Below are positions 18,041-27,600 of a stretch of 40,766 nt of DNA, piece by piece; position 1 is the first letter of the stretch, and each line of letters starts with the position of its first letter. The DNA lies in the NCBI RefSeq assembly GCF_000248055.1, contig NZ_BAFC01000114.1, forward strand, positions 1-40,766. The letters are read 5' to 3'. Source of the DNA: Gordonia sputi NBRC 100414 (GTDB lineage: Bacteria; Actinomycetota; Actinomycetes; Mycobacteriales; Mycobacteriaceae). Below the pieces are notes generated by a model. The model was not told the DNA's origin. It worked only from the letters and a program-made list of their open reading frames with translations, and made no database searches. The translations under genes were made by a program, and so were the position numbers.

Positions 18041-18319
18041 TCAGTCCTCGTCGGGGTCTGAGTCGTCGAATTCGTCGTCGTCCTCGCTGTCCTCGGGTGA
18101 AAGGGCTGCCTCGATGCGGTCACGCGCTCCGGTGAGGTGTTCCTCGCAGCGCGTCGCCAATGCTTCGCCACGTTCCCAGAGCGCGAGCGATGCGTCGAGG
18201 TCGAGGCCACCGTGTTCGAGTGTCGTGACGACCTCGATGAGCTCGTCGCGTGCCTGCTCGTAACCGAGCTGCGCCACCGGAATCGGCTTGGGGGACGTGC
18301 CTTTCGCGGGGCCGGTCAC
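18041..18319 (-). CDS. xseB: Exodeoxyribonuclease VII small subunit
   Basis: This is the small subunit of exonuclease VII, which degrades single-stranded DNA in both directions during repair and recombination. Several small subunits coat one large subunit. The protein is 92 aa, with a conserved helical core [18 protein letters not shown] (about 18-35) and [17 protein letters not shown]. Its C-terminal tail is strongly acidic (about 75-92, Asp/Glu-rich). It starts inside the end of xseA with a four-base overlap, the normal order for this pair, so stoichiometric co-translation is expected. Confidence 0.93.
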   Translation of the reverse strand: MTGPAKGTSPKPIPVAQLGYEQARDELIEVVTTLEHGGLDLDASLALWERGEALATRCEEHLTGARDRIEAALSPEDSEDDDEFDDSDPDED

Positions 18320-19677
18320 TTCGTGCTCCTCTTCGTGCTGGGGGTGTCGTCGGTGGTCTTCGCTGCGCGCTTCTCGGCGTCGGGTGGTTCTGACGTGACC
18401 TCAGCCGTTGCTGCGCCGTCGCCGACGCGGATGCGCAGTCGCGCGCCCGCGGGCATCTGGTCGGTCGAGGTCACCACGTGGGGGTCGCCATCGTCGACAC
18501 GTTGGACGACGGCGTACCCGCGGGCGAGCGTCTGCGCCGGACCGAGTGTCGACAGGCGCGCAGAGAGATGTTCGACGCGACGCTGCTCGGCGTCGACCAT
18601 TCTGCTGACGTCGCGTCGGATGTCGCGGCGCATGCGTTCGACGTCGTCGGAGCGGCGGTCGATCATGGTGAACGGGTTGGCCAGGACGGGTCGTGCACGC
18701 AGACCCGCGATCACCCGTTCTTCGCGGTGGACCCAGTTACGGAGCGCGTGGGCGCTGCGTCGACGCATCTCTGCGATGCCCGCGAGTTCGGCGGTGACGT
18801 CGGGGACGACGCGCTTGGCCGCGTCGGTCGGGGTGGCGGCGCGGATGTCGGCGACGAGGTCGAGGAGCGGATTGTCGGGTTCATGACCGATCGCGCTGAT
18901 GACGGGCGTGGTACATGCTGCGACGGCCCGCAGCAGTGCCTCGTCGGAGAAGGGGAGTAGATCCTCGACGCTGCCTCCGCCGCGTGCGATCACGATGACG
19001 TCGACCTCGGGGTCGGCGTCGAGATCGGCGAGGTGGGCCAGGATGCGTGGCACCGCTGTCGGTCCCTGGACGGGAGCGTCGCGGACCGCGAAGCGCACCT
19101 GCGTCCACCGTGCCTGTGCCACCGACATCACGTCGCGCTGGGCGGCGCTCGCGCGTCCGGAGATCAACCCGATGGTGCGCGGGAGGAACGGCAGCGACCG
19201 CTTGAGGCGCGGATCGAAGAGCCCCTCTGCCGCGAGGAGTTGTTTGAGACGTTCGATGCGCAGCAACAACTGGCCGACGCCGATGGGTCGAATGTCGGTG
19301 ACGCGCAGAGAGATCGTGCCGCGGCCGGCGTAGAAGTCGGGTCGGCCGAGCATCACGACGTGGCTGCCCTCGGTCACGGGGACCTCGGTGCGCATCAACA
19401 GGTCGGGGCTGCAGGTGACGGTGATCGAGATGTCTGCGGCCGGATCGCGCAGCGTGAGGAACGAGGTTCGGGTACCCGGTCGGCGTGAGACCTGGGTGAC
19501 CTGACCCTCCACCCAGATCTGACCGAGCCGGTTGATCCACTCCGCGATCTTGCGATTGACGGTGCGAACCGGCCACGGGTTGTCGGCGTTGTTGCCCGTG
19601 TCCCTGGAGTTGCCCGTGTCCCTGGAGTTGCCCGTGTCTCTGGAGTTCCCGGGCGGCGATGCGTTCGCCGAGGTCAC
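18316..19677 (-). CDS. xseA: Exodeoxyribonuclease VII large subunit
   Basis: This is the catalytic subunit of exonuclease VII. An OB-fold nucleic-acid-binding domain (about residues 40-130, [16 protein letters not shown]) is followed by the nuclease domain with the conserved [14 protein letters not shown] and [14 protein letters not shown] motifs, then a long helical region that assembles with XseB. The length is 453 aa. It begins with GTG overlapping the stop of the lipid-droplet-like gene by four bases. The first 30 residues carry three copies of a six-residue unit (NSRDTG) encoded by an 18-bp tandem repeat. The OB fold begins after it, so this tail is probably dispensable and of variable length. 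GTG 19677 is the only start that keeps the coupling. Confidence 0.93.
   Translation of the reverse strand: MTSANASPPGNSRDTGNSRDTGNSRDTGNNADNPWPVRTVNRKIAEWINRLGQIWVEGQVTQVSRRPGTRTSFLTLRDPAADISITVTCSPDLLMRTEVPVTEGSHVVMLGRPDFYAGRGTISLRVTDIRPIGVGQLLLRIERLKQLLAAEGLFDPRLKRSLPFLPRTIGLISGRASAAQRDVMSVAQARWTQVRFAVRDAPVQGPTAVPRILAHLADLDADPEVDVIVIARGGGSVEDLLPFSDEALLRAVAACTTPVISAIGHEPDNPLLDLVADIRAATPTDAAKRVVPDVTAELAGIAEMRRRSAHALRNWVHREERVIAGLRARPVLANPFTMIDRRSDDVERMRRDIRRDVSRMVDAEQRRVEHLSARLSTLGPAQTLARGYAVVQRVDDGDPHVVTSTDQMPAGARLRIRVGDGAATAEVTSEPPDAEKRAAKTTDDTPSTKRSTK
19595..19648 (-). repeat. 18-bp tandem repeat (three copies) within xseA
   Basis: Three head-to-tail copies of an 18-bp unit (19595-19612, 19613-19630, 19631-19648) encode NSRDTG repeats at the XseA N-terminus. 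The first two are identical and the third has two changes. Because 18 is a multiple of three, copy-number changes stay in frame, so strain variation is expected here. Confidence 0.9.
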
Positions 19678-20555
19678 GACCGCTTGTTCTGGGCGGTGAT
19701 CCGGTTGTCGAGCATCGTGATGAACGGCGCACGGTTCTTGGTCGCTGTTTCATAGGCGACCAGCGCGGTGAGGTCGTCGAGGTCGACGGTCCGCAGTTTG
19801 GCGCGCAGTTGGGCCAGCGTCAGGGTGTCGTACTCGATGAACTCGACGATCTCCGGCTTGTCGACGTCGGCGGCGTCGTCGTCGGAGGTGGGTGTCTCGC
19901 CGGCGATGAGGTCGGCGGGGGCTGAGCTGTAGAGCGCGAACCGCCCGGCGTCGGCACGGGGCGCCGCGGTCTTGGCCGCGGAGTTCGACTCCGGTGTCGC
20001 GGTCTTCGCGGGTTCCGCAGGCTTGGTGGTCGTCGCGGCGTCGGCCGCCTTGGTGGTGGCCTTCGCAGGCGCTGAGTCCTTGGTCGCGGTGCTCTTGTGA
20101 GTGTTCTTCTCGGTCGCGGTCTTCGTGGACGCGCCCTCGTGGGTCGAGGTCTTGTGGCTTGCCGCGGGCTTCGAGGACGACTTCGCGGCCGTCTTCGACT
20201 TCGCAGGCGTCTTCGGTGTCGCGTGCAGCGTGGTGACCTCGGCGGTTCGGGTCACGGTTGGTTCGGTGTCCGGGCTCTCGATGGGTGTCCCCGGATCGAT
20301 TTCGGTCAGCTCATCTTCGTCGAAGCGTGCCCACTCGGGCTGTTCGTCGGGTTTGTCGAAGAGGAGGTCGAGGGCCTCGTCGCCCTTGATCGCCAGTTCG
20401 GCGATCTGCTGCTGCGCCCGCATGCCGGCTTGCAGCGTCTGACTAACCGCTGTCATGGGCAGCGTGAACAGGCGAGTCGGCAGTCGGCGGGTCTCTTCGA
20501 TTGCCACGACGATGAGACCTGCGGCGATACGTGCAGGATAGGGTGCGCGAACCAT
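19674..20555 (-). CDS. Lipid-droplet-associated-like protein (Rv1109c family) with Lys/Ala/Thr-rich centre
   Basis: The protein is 293 aa. The N-terminus ([20 protein letters not shown], then [19 protein letters not shown]) is an amphipathic region like that of Rv1109c-type proteins annotated as lipid-droplet associated. Next comes a helical part to about residue 60 and an acidic linker. Residues about 105-190 are a low-complexity region rich in Lys, Ala, Thr and Ser (for example [13 protein letters not shown]), reminiscent of histone-H1-like or HBHA tails. A short conserved C-terminal helical domain (about 240-293) follows. ATG 20555 is chosen because it opens the conserved N-terminus; the frame runs 63 codons further into the divergent ispH promoter. 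It overlaps xseA by four bases. Binding of lipid, DNA or heparan-like polymer is possible but unproven. Confidence 0.75.
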   Translation of the reverse strand: MVRAPYPARIAAGLIVVAIEETRRLPTRLFTLPMTAVSQTLQAGMRAQQQIAELAIKGDEALDLLFDKPDEQPEWARFDEDELTEIDPGTPIESPDTEPTVTRTAEVTTLHATPKTPAKSKTAAKSSSKPAASHKTSTHEGASTKTATEKNTHKSTATKDSAPAKATTKAADAATTTKPAEPAKTATPESNSAAKTAAPRADAGRFALYSSAPADLIAGETPTSDDDAADVDKPEIVEFIEYDTLTLAQLRAKLRTVDLDDLTALVAYETATKNRAPFITMLDNRITAQNKRS

Positions 20556-20625
20556 GACCACACTCTGCCATCTGGTCTGCGTCACACCAACCCGAAGCGC
20601 GGCGGTTCGCGGGCCCGACACCACG

Positions 20626-20631
20626 TACCCT
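20626..20631 (+). promoter_or_regulatory. -10 hexamer for ispH (possible leaderless start)
   Basis: TACCCT fits the actinobacterial TANNNT -10 and ends seven bases before the ispH ATG at 20639. Transcription would then start at or next to the start codon, giving a leaderless message, although GGAG also lies three bases before the ATG. No good -35 is evident. Confidence 0.4.
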
Positions 20632-20638
20632 GGAGACC

Positions 20639-21595
20639 ATGTCTGAACCCAAGCGTGTCCTGCTGGCCGAGCCGCGCGGTTACTGCGCGGGCGTCGACCG
20701 TGCGGTCGAGACCGTCGAACGCGCCCTGGACAAGCACGGAGCACCCGTCTACGTGCGCAAAGAGATCGTTCACAACAGGCACGTCGTCGACACGCTCACC
20801 GAGCGTGGCGCCGTGTTCGTCGGCGAGACCGACGAGGTCCCGGAGGGCGCGATCGTCGTCTTCTCCGCACACGGGGTGTCGCCAGAGGTGCATCGCACGG
20901 CTGCGGCCCGCAGCCTCAAGACCATCGACGCCACCTGTCCGCTGGTCACCAAGGTGCACCAGGAGGCCAAGCGTTTCGCCCGCGATGATTACGACATCCT
21001 GCTGATCGGCCACGAGGGCCATGAGGAGGTCGAGGGAACCTCCGGCGAGGCTCCCGAGCACATCCAGATCGTCGACGGCCCCGACAGCGTCGACAAGGTG
21101 ACCGTGCGCGACGAGTCCAAGGTGATCTGGCTTTCGCAGACCACACTGTCTGTCGACGAGACGATGGAAACCGTGCGCAGGCTGCGGGAGAAGTTCCCAC
21201 TTCTCAATGACCCACCGAGCGACGACATCTGCTACGCCACCCAGAACCGCCAGGTCGCGGTGAAGGCGATGGCTCCGCAGTGCGACCTGGTGATCGTGGT
21301 GGGGTCCAAGAACTCGTCGAACTCGGTGCGGCTTGTCGAGGTCGCGGTGCAGAACGGCGCCAAGGACGGCCACCTCGTCGACTACGCCCGCGAGATCGAC
21401 GACGCATGGCTCGACGGCGTCTCGACGGTCGGAGTCACCTCCGGCGCGTCAGTGCCGGAGGTCTTGGTGCGTGGAGTGCTCGACTACCTCGCCGAACGCG
21501 GCTACGACTCCGTCGAGAAGGTCAACACCGCCGAGGAGACGCTGACGTTCGCGCTGCCGCGCGAGTTGCGGCCCGCGCGGACGTCGTCGAAGTAG
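20639..21595 (+). CDS. ispH: 4-hydroxy-3-methylbut-2-enyl diphosphate reductase
   Basis: This is the last enzyme of the methylerythritol phosphate pathway. It reduces HMBPP to isopentenyl and dimethylallyl diphosphate using a [4Fe-4S] cluster. The three cluster cysteines are seen at C16 (EPRGYCAGV), C100 ([11 protein letters not shown]) and C198 ([11 protein letters not shown]). The conserved histidines ([13 protein letters not shown]) and the ESVxxT-like stretches are in place. At 318 aa it is slightly longer than E. coli IspH. By neighbourhood it corresponds to Rv1110 (LytB2). It is divergent from the lipid-droplet-like gene and converges on mycP with 17 bases between stops. This is the point where the Rv1110 neighbourhood is joined to the ESX-4 block. 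Confidence 0.96.
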   Translation: MSEPKRVLLAEPRGYCAGVDRAVETVERALDKHGAPVYVRKEIVHNRHVVDTLTERGAVFVGETDEVPEGAIVVFSAHGVSPEVHRTAAARSLKTIDATCPLVTKVHQEAKRFARDDYDILLIGHEGHEEVEGTSGEAPEHIQIVDGPDSVDKVTVRDESKVIWLSQTTLSVDETMETVRRLREKFPLLNDPPSDDICYATQNRQVAVKAMAPQCDLVIVVGSKNSSNSVRLVEVAVQNGAKDGHLVDYAREIDDAWLDGVSTVGVTSGASVPEVLVRGVLDYLAERGYDSVEKVNTAEETLTFALPRELRPARTSSK

Positions 21596-21612
21596 CCGAC
21601 GGCTCCGGCGTG

Positions 21613-22995
21613 TCAGTACTCATCGGGACTGAGCGTGCGGGTGCGTCGATGCGGCAGCGCAAGTGCAAGAACCACCACGATGAGCACCGCGGCCGCCCCC
21701 GTACCGAGCAGGGCGACGTTGCGGGCGGTGTGATCGGGTGCCTGCGGTGACGGCGGTGCCGCGATCGGATGTGCGACGGCGTCGGCGCGCGGAGTGTCGT
21801 CGAGTTCTGCGGTGAGTGCCGCAACGGGGTCGACGACTCCGAATCCGATACGGGTATCGCGACCGGTGCCCGGCGCGTGGGCAGTTCTGGTGACACGATC
21901 GATGACCGCGGCTGCAGTCAGACGCGGGTAGCGCGCACGAACGAGCGCGACGAGGCCGCTGACGTAGGCAGTCGAAAAGCTGGTGCCGCGCAAGGGGATT
22001 GGTCCCGACTGATCCTGCTGTGCATACACGACGCGCCCCGAGCCGTCGATGCTGATGACGTCGGTTCCCGGCGCTGCGACAGATACCCACGGGCCGTTGA
22101 TGCTGAAATCGCTTGGGGTGCCGCTGCCCGCGTCCACGGAGCCGACGGTGAGCACGTACGGAGAAAACCATGCGGGGCTCGCGATCATCGACACCGACCG
22201 CCATCCCGTCGGGTCGTCGCCGGTCGGGATCGGATTCTGACTCGTACATGCCGAATCGCGTGTCAGGTTGCCTGCGGCGACGACGACAACGACATCGCGC
22301 TCGTGTGCGTATCGCACCGCTGCGCCGAGTGATCGGTCGTTGAGCTTGGCGCCCACGGCGGCGCACGCCACCTCCGAGATGTTGATGACCGTTGCACCGA
22401 GGTCGACGGCGCGGACCACCGCGTGGGCGAGCGTGCGCACCGAGCCGTATCCACTCCCGACGTGAGGATCGTCGGAATCGCGAGAACGTTTGGCGCCGAA
22501 CGCCGTACTCGATTGGCGGATCGAGATGATCGACGCGTCGGGTGCCACACCTGCGAAGGCGTCGGTGCTGCTCGGCGCACCCGCGATGATGCCCGCGACG
22601 AGAGTGCCGTGTGCGTCGCAGTCGGACAAACCGTCGCCGGTCGACACGTAGTCGCCACCCGCGGTCAGCCGGGGGAGTCGTCGACTCGGGCTGACGCCGG
22701 TGTCGATCACCGCGACGCGCTGGCCTGCGCCCCTGCTGAAGCGCCACGCGTCGGGCAGCCGCATCATCGCCTGCGCACCTGTCGCCGACGAATACGCCTC
22801 TGCGGCAAGCGGTGCGGCACACAGTGTGCGTTGCTCTGTGGGTTCGGGTGGTGCGACCGGTGCAGATCTGATGAGTGCGGCGGTGTCGATGACCGGTGGT
22901 GTCACAGCGAGAGCCGGAGCCTCACTCGAGCACACGAGCACCGCAATGCACGACACCATCGCTGCCACAACAGAACACGCGCGTGCACGCGACAA
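21613..22995 (-). CDS. mycP: Mycosin, subtilisin-like protease of the ESX-4-type secretion system
   Basis: This is a membrane-anchored serine protease that caps and stabilises the type VII secretion membrane complex. A signal peptide (residues 1 to about 30, ending APALA) precedes the subtilase domain with the catalytic triad D98 (VAVIDTGV), H129 (DAHGTLVAG) and S339 (RGTSFSTAYVSG), and oxyanion Asn243 (VAAGN). A C-terminal membrane helix lies at about 426-448 with a short basic cytoplasmic tail. I chose TTG 22995, with GGGAG eight bases upstream and two bases after the eccD stop, giving 460 aa. The longest frame starts at GTG 23037 inside eccD without a ribosome-binding site. In M. tuberculosis the next gene is eccB4; here it is ispH on the opposite strand. 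Confidence 0.9.
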   Translation of the reverse strand: MSRARACSVVAAMVSCIAVLVCSSEAPALAVTPPVIDTAALIRSAPVAPPEPTEQRTLCAAPLAAEAYSSATGAQAMMRLPDAWRFSRGAGQRVAVIDTGVSPSRRLPRLTAGGDYVSTGDGLSDCDAHGTLVAGIIAGAPSSTDAFAGVAPDASIISIRQSSTAFGAKRSRDSDDPHVGSGYGSVRTLAHAVVRAVDLGATVINISEVACAAVGAKLNDRSLGAAVRYAHERDVVVVVAAGNLTRDSACTSQNPIPTGDDPTGWRSVSMIASPAWFSPYVLTVGSVDAGSGTPSDFSINGPWVSVAAPGTDVISIDGSGRVVYAQQDQSGPIPLRGTSFSTAYVSGLVALVRARYPRLTAAAVIDRVTRTAHAPGTGRDTRIGFGVVDPVAALTAELDDTPRADAVAHPIAAPPSPQAPDHTARNVALLGTGAAAVLIVVVLALALPHRRTRTLSPDEY

Positions 22996-22997
22996 CG

Positions 22998-24569
22998 TCA
23001 GAACTCCCGCACGAGCCGGTACAGATCGAGTATCCACAACAGCAACGGGATCACCGCGAGCAGCAGCGCGTACTCGAACAACTCGGCGCTGCGTCGCAGC
23101 ATAGGCGAGAAGTCATGAACCGCAGCGAGTCTGCCGACGATCACGGCAACGACAGCGAGCGCTGTGGCGACGCCGAACCCGATCAGCGCCCACGGCGACG
23201 GATCGCCCACCGTAAGTCCGACGAACACCGCGATCACCGTCAATGCGCCACCGGCGATCTGCGTTGCGGCCTGCGCGAGGTCGCTGTGCGAGCGACCGCG
23301 CAGACACAGGACCACACCGATGACGATCGCGTATGCGACCGCGATCGCGTGGAATCCGGAGAGGGGAGCCGCTGCGCCGCAGGCTGCCACGGCGGTGACA
23401 GCGGTTGCGCCGCCGATGATTCCGGTCAGATACGCGTTGGCGAGGTGTGAGCGTCGTTCGAGCGCATCGACTTTGGGCAGTGCAATCGCGCCGATCGCGC
23501 CGATTCCCTCGATCGCCGGTGTGGGTTCGAAGACATCGAGGTCGATCGGGGCGCCCGCTGTCGGGACCGGTGGCACAGGCAGTTTGGTGAGCAGGATCGT
23601 CGTGCGCGACGCGGTGCATACGGTCAACAGGCCGACGGCAGCCACGATGGCCGACACCTTCTCAACGCCGATGCCGGTGCCGGCGACGAGTGCCAGAACT
23701 GCTCCTGCACCGGTCAGCGTGGACGCGGTGGTCAGTGCGCTGTGGGTGATCGGTCCGACAGCGGTCACCCGATATGAGACGACTGCGGCGAGCAACACCA
23801 GCGCACACCCCAGTGCCAGATGGGCGGCGCCGAACGTACCGGGAGGGGTCAATAGGCCCGCGACAAATGCGAAGGGCATGGCTGACGCCGACAGCACGGT
23901 GGCCGACGGCGCGTCGTCGAAGTGTCGGGCGACAACAGCCGCGGCGACGAGGAAAGCCAGCGCAGCGATACCGCCGAATAGTGCTGTCGTGCTTCCCATT
24001 CCACCGAGACGAGTGAGGCTCAGCGATGCTGCAGCACCCAGTGCGGCGATCAACGTCGCGACATATCCGGCGTATCGCGCGGCGAGTGGCGACCACGTCG
24101 CGAACACCGAATCGTTGAGTCGCGCGACAGCGTCGACGACGTCGTCGAACAACACGGGCGACTCGCCGGTGTCGACCAACTGCAGCATCAGCAGGTCGCC
24201 GTCACGAACACCCGACTCCGACAATGTTCGGTTCGGTACGAGCGGCTCCTGTCCGACAAGTGCGAGCGTCCAACGGTGCTGGCGGTCGGGTGGCTGCGTC
24301 GAGGGATCGACGTCGGGGTCGTCCGGGTCGTGTTGGACCGGGACGCGCGAGGTGATCTGGGTGACGAGCTCGCCGATCAGCACCGCCACCGGCACGGCTG
24401 CGGGAAGCCCGACGTCGAGCTGGGTATTGCCGCCCAGGACAGACACGCGAACGAGGGCCGGCTCGATCGGCGTCGTACGGCCGGCGCGTCGCTCGCCGGC
24501 AGGCCCGCTCCCGACTGGGCTGTCGACCGGGCTGCCCCCGACCATTCTCGACGTGTCCACAGATGTCAT
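22998..24569 (-). CDS. eccD: EccD-type type VII secretion integral membrane protein (ESX-4-like)
   Basis: This is the polytopic channel component of the ESX membrane complex. A cytoplasmic ubiquitin-like domain (about residues 38-130, from VRVSVLGGNTQLDV to DGDLLMLQL) is followed by about eleven hydrophobic helices filling residues 155-520. That is the EccD layout, and the 523 aa length is normal. I start at ATG 24569, with GGGGAG eleven bases upstream. The frame is open for 70 more codons, but that would run through the divergent promoter and into eccC. It is followed two bases later by mycP. Assignment to ESX-4 rests on the neighbours (mycP, eccC, an Rv3446c-like gene, rplM-rpsI-glmM) more than on this sequence alone. 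Confidence 0.9.
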   Translation of the reverse strand: MTSVDTSRMVGGSPVDSPVGSGPAGERRAGRTTPIEPALVRVSVLGGNTQLDVGLPAAVPVAVLIGELVTQITSRVPVQHDPDDPDVDPSTQPPDRQHRWTLALVGQEPLVPNRTLSESGVRDGDLLMLQLVDTGESPVLFDDVVDAVARLNDSVFATWSPLAARYAGYVATLIAALGAAASLSLTRLGGMGSTTALFGGIAALAFLVAAAVVARHFDDAPSATVLSASAMPFAFVAGLLTPPGTFGAAHLALGCALVLLAAVVSYRVTAVGPITHSALTTASTLTGAGAVLALVAGTGIGVEKVSAIVAAVGLLTVCTASRTTILLTKLPVPPVPTAGAPIDLDVFEPTPAIEGIGAIGAIALPKVDALERRSHLANAYLTGIIGGATAVTAVAACGAAAPLSGFHAIAVAYAIVIGVVLCLRGRSHSDLAQAATQIAGGALTVIAVFVGLTVGDPSPWALIGFGVATALAVVAVIVGRLAAVHDFSPMLRRSAELFEYALLLAVIPLLLWILDLYRLVREF

Positions 24570-24599
24570 GTTTGTCCGTTCTCCCCGCGGTTGGGAGTT

Positions 24600-24628
24600 A
24601 ACATAGCGAACTACGACATCGACGACCA
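24600..24628 (-). promoter_or_regulatory. Possible eccD-mycP promoter in the divergent region
   Basis: On the minus strand TATGTT (24605-24600) is a good TANNNT -10. Seventeen bases upstream lies only a weak -35, TGGTCG. The 128-base eccD/eccC intergenic region must drive both operons, but I see no convincing -35 for either and no GGAAC-type ECF element. Confidence 0.3.
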
Positions 24629-24697
24629 GCCAAGTCTCAACAGGGCTAGAAGCCATGAGGCGCAGCGTGTGTCCGGGTTCTGTGGGGGGGAGATGAG

Positions 24698-27600
24698 TTG
24701 GCTTCGACGACCGAGGGGTTCGTGCGTCGTGCGCGGATCGCCATGCCGCGTACGCCGGGCGGCGAGTTGACGATCGCACCGCCGCCGGACGTGCCCCGTG
24801 TGGTCCCCGGGAATCTGTTGATGAAACTGCTGCCGGTCGTCATGATCGTGGCGGTCGTCGGCATGCTGGCATTGATGTTCGCGACCGGCGGTCGCAATAT
24901 TCTCAGCAATCCGCTCTTCATGATGTTTCCGCTGATGATGCTCATGTCGATGTTCGGCATGTTCGCCGCGGGTGGTCGCGGAGGCGGTAAGCGGGCCGCG
25001 GAACTCAACGAGGAGCGCAAGGACTACTTCAGGTACCTCGGACAACTGCGTGACCAGGTCCGCGACACCGTCGACGCGCAACGCGCAGCGCTGACCTGGA
25101 GCCATCCCGACCCGCGCACACTGCCGACGCTCATCGGTACGCGTCGGATGTGGGAACGACGGCCCTCTGATCCCGACTTCGCACACGTCCGGATCGGAGT
25201 CGGCGCGCATGGACTCGCGACGCGCCTGATGCCGCCCGAGACGGGCCCTCCCGAAGACCTCGAACCCGTCTCGATGGTCGCGTTACGTCGTTTTGTGCGA
25301 ACGCATTCCGTCGTTCACCGATTACCGACGTCGATCTCGCTGCGCGGGTTCCCGGCGGTCAACATCGGCGGCGTCCGCGGAGAAACCCGCGACGTGGTGC
25401 GCGCCCTCGTGGCAGAACTGTGTGTGTTTCACGGTCCGGACCATCTGCGGATCGCGATCGTCACCGCCGACCCCGTCGGCGAGGCATGGGACTGGACGAA
25501 ATGGCTTCCCCACGTGGGACATCCGAGCCTTCGCGACGGATTGGGGCCGCTGCGTATGGTCTTCGAGTCGCTCGCCGATCTGGAGACGTCCCTTGCGGCG
25601 GAACTACTCGACCGCGGTCGATTCAGCCGGTCCGCGCCACCCGTGGCCGGACGAGCGCATGTCGTCGTGATCATCGACGACGGCCACGTCGCCGGAGACG
25701 AACGGCTGGTCAACGATGCCGGCACCGAACAGGTGACCGTTCTCGATCTGTCTGCCCCACCAGATGGACTCGCGGCACGCCGCGGCCTCGAGTTGATGAT
25801 TCGCGGCGGCAAGGTCTGTGCGCGAAGCGCTGTCGGCATCGAGGAGTTCGCCGACATGGACGGGTTGACGATCGCCGAAGCGGAGGCCATCGCGCGCAAA
25901 CTCGCTCGCTACCATGTGGCAACCGCGGCGAGCATGGCCAACCTGGACTCCGAGGCGACAGCGGGCGACCCGGGACTGCCCGCACTTCTCGGCATCGACG
26001 ACGTTGCCCGCTTCGATCCGAGCGTGCAGTGGCGCGGTCGGACCGGTAAAGATCGCCTCCGTGTGCCGATCGGTTTCCAGCCGAACGGAACGCCTGTCGA
26101 ACTCGACATCAAAGAGAGCGCACACGGAGGCACCGGACCGCACGGATTATGTATCGGCGCAACGGGTTCGGGAAAGTCCGAGTTTCTGCGCACGCTCGTC
26201 GTATCCATGTTGGCAACACACTCGCCTGCCGAACTCAACCTCGTTCTCGTCGACTTCAAAGGCGGGGCGACGTTCCTGGGACTCGAGTCGGCGCCGCACG
26301 TCGCGGCGATCATCACCAACCTCGAACAAGAACTCGCAATGGTCGACCGGATGAAGGATGCGCTCTCCGGTGAGATGACCCGTCGACAGGAGGTGCTCCG
26401 CGCCTCGGGAAACTTTGCCAACGTTGCCGAGTATGAGCGTGCGCGCGCGTCGGGCGTGCGTCTCGAACCGATGCCTGCACTGTTCATCATCGTCGACGAG
26501 TTCTCCGAATTGCTCTCCCAGAAGCCGGATTTCGCGGAGCTGTTCGTGGCGATCGGCCGACTTGGGCGTTCGCTGCACATCCATCTGCTGCTGGCTTCGC
26601 AGAGGTTGGAGGAGGGCAAACTGCGCGGCCTCGACAGCCACCTGTCGTATCGCATCGGGCTGAAGACGTTCTCCGCCAATGAGTCGAGGTCGGTGCTCGG
26701 CGTTCCCGACGCCTATCACCTGCCGAGCGTTCCGGGCTCCGCGTACCTCAAATGCGACAGCGCCGAGCCGGTCAGATTCAACACCTCGTATGTGTCCGGC
26801 CCCTATCACTCGCCATCTGCCTACCTCGACGAGATCGACGTGGACTCCGATCGTCCGCGCGCCACGATGAAAATCTTCACTGCACTACCGGTGCCACTCG
26901 ACGGTGCGGTTGACAGCGGTTCGGTTGACGGCGACGCGAATGACGGAGACGGGGATTACGCAGTGGCCCAGCAGGGTTCGGTACTCGACGCCGCGCTGGC
27001 GCTGCTCGACGAAGAGCCGCCGAGGGCCGATTCGAACACCACCGAGCTGGGAATGACCGACGGGGTTGGGGCGGGCGATTCCGGCGACAACGGAAGCGTC
27101 GGTGCAGACGTCGTCGGGGTTGGTGTTCCGACGTTGCTGCAGACACTCGTCGGGAGAATCGCGGGGCATGGACCCGCAGCGCACGGTGTCTGGTTGCCTC
27201 CGCTCGACGACTCTCCGACAGTCGACGTACTCGTCGGTCGGGACGTGAATCAACCCGCTGCGCCAGGCACTCTCGTCGCTGCCGTCGGCATCGTCGACCG
27301 CCCGTACGACCAGCGTCGCGACCTGCTGCTGCTCGATCTGTCGGGCGGCGCGGGCAACGTCGCGGTTGTCGGTGGTCCGCAATCGGGCAAGTCGACGACG
27401 CTGCGCACCCTGGTCATGTCGATGGCGGCAACCCATACACCCGAGCAGGTTCAGTTCTACTGCCTCGATTTCGGCGGTGGCAGCCTCGCGGGTCTGGCCG
27501 GAGTGCCGCACGTCGGATCGGTGGCCTCGCGCGGCGATCTCGACGCGGTGCGTCGTACGGTCGCCGAGGTGTCGGCGATCCTGCGTCGTCGCGAATTATT

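Noticed and set aside
22996..23037. GTG 23037 as the mycP start
   Set aside because: It lies inside eccD without a ribosome-binding site. TTG 22995 has GGGAG at good spacing directly after the eccD stop.
24597..24602. GTTAAC palindrome in the eccD/eccC divergent region as an operator
   Set aside because: A six-base palindrome alone is expected by chance, and no larger symmetric site surrounds it.
24570..24779. 70-codon upstream extension of eccD
   Set aside because: It would cross the divergent promoter region and overlap eccC. The ATG at 24569 has a ribosome-binding site.
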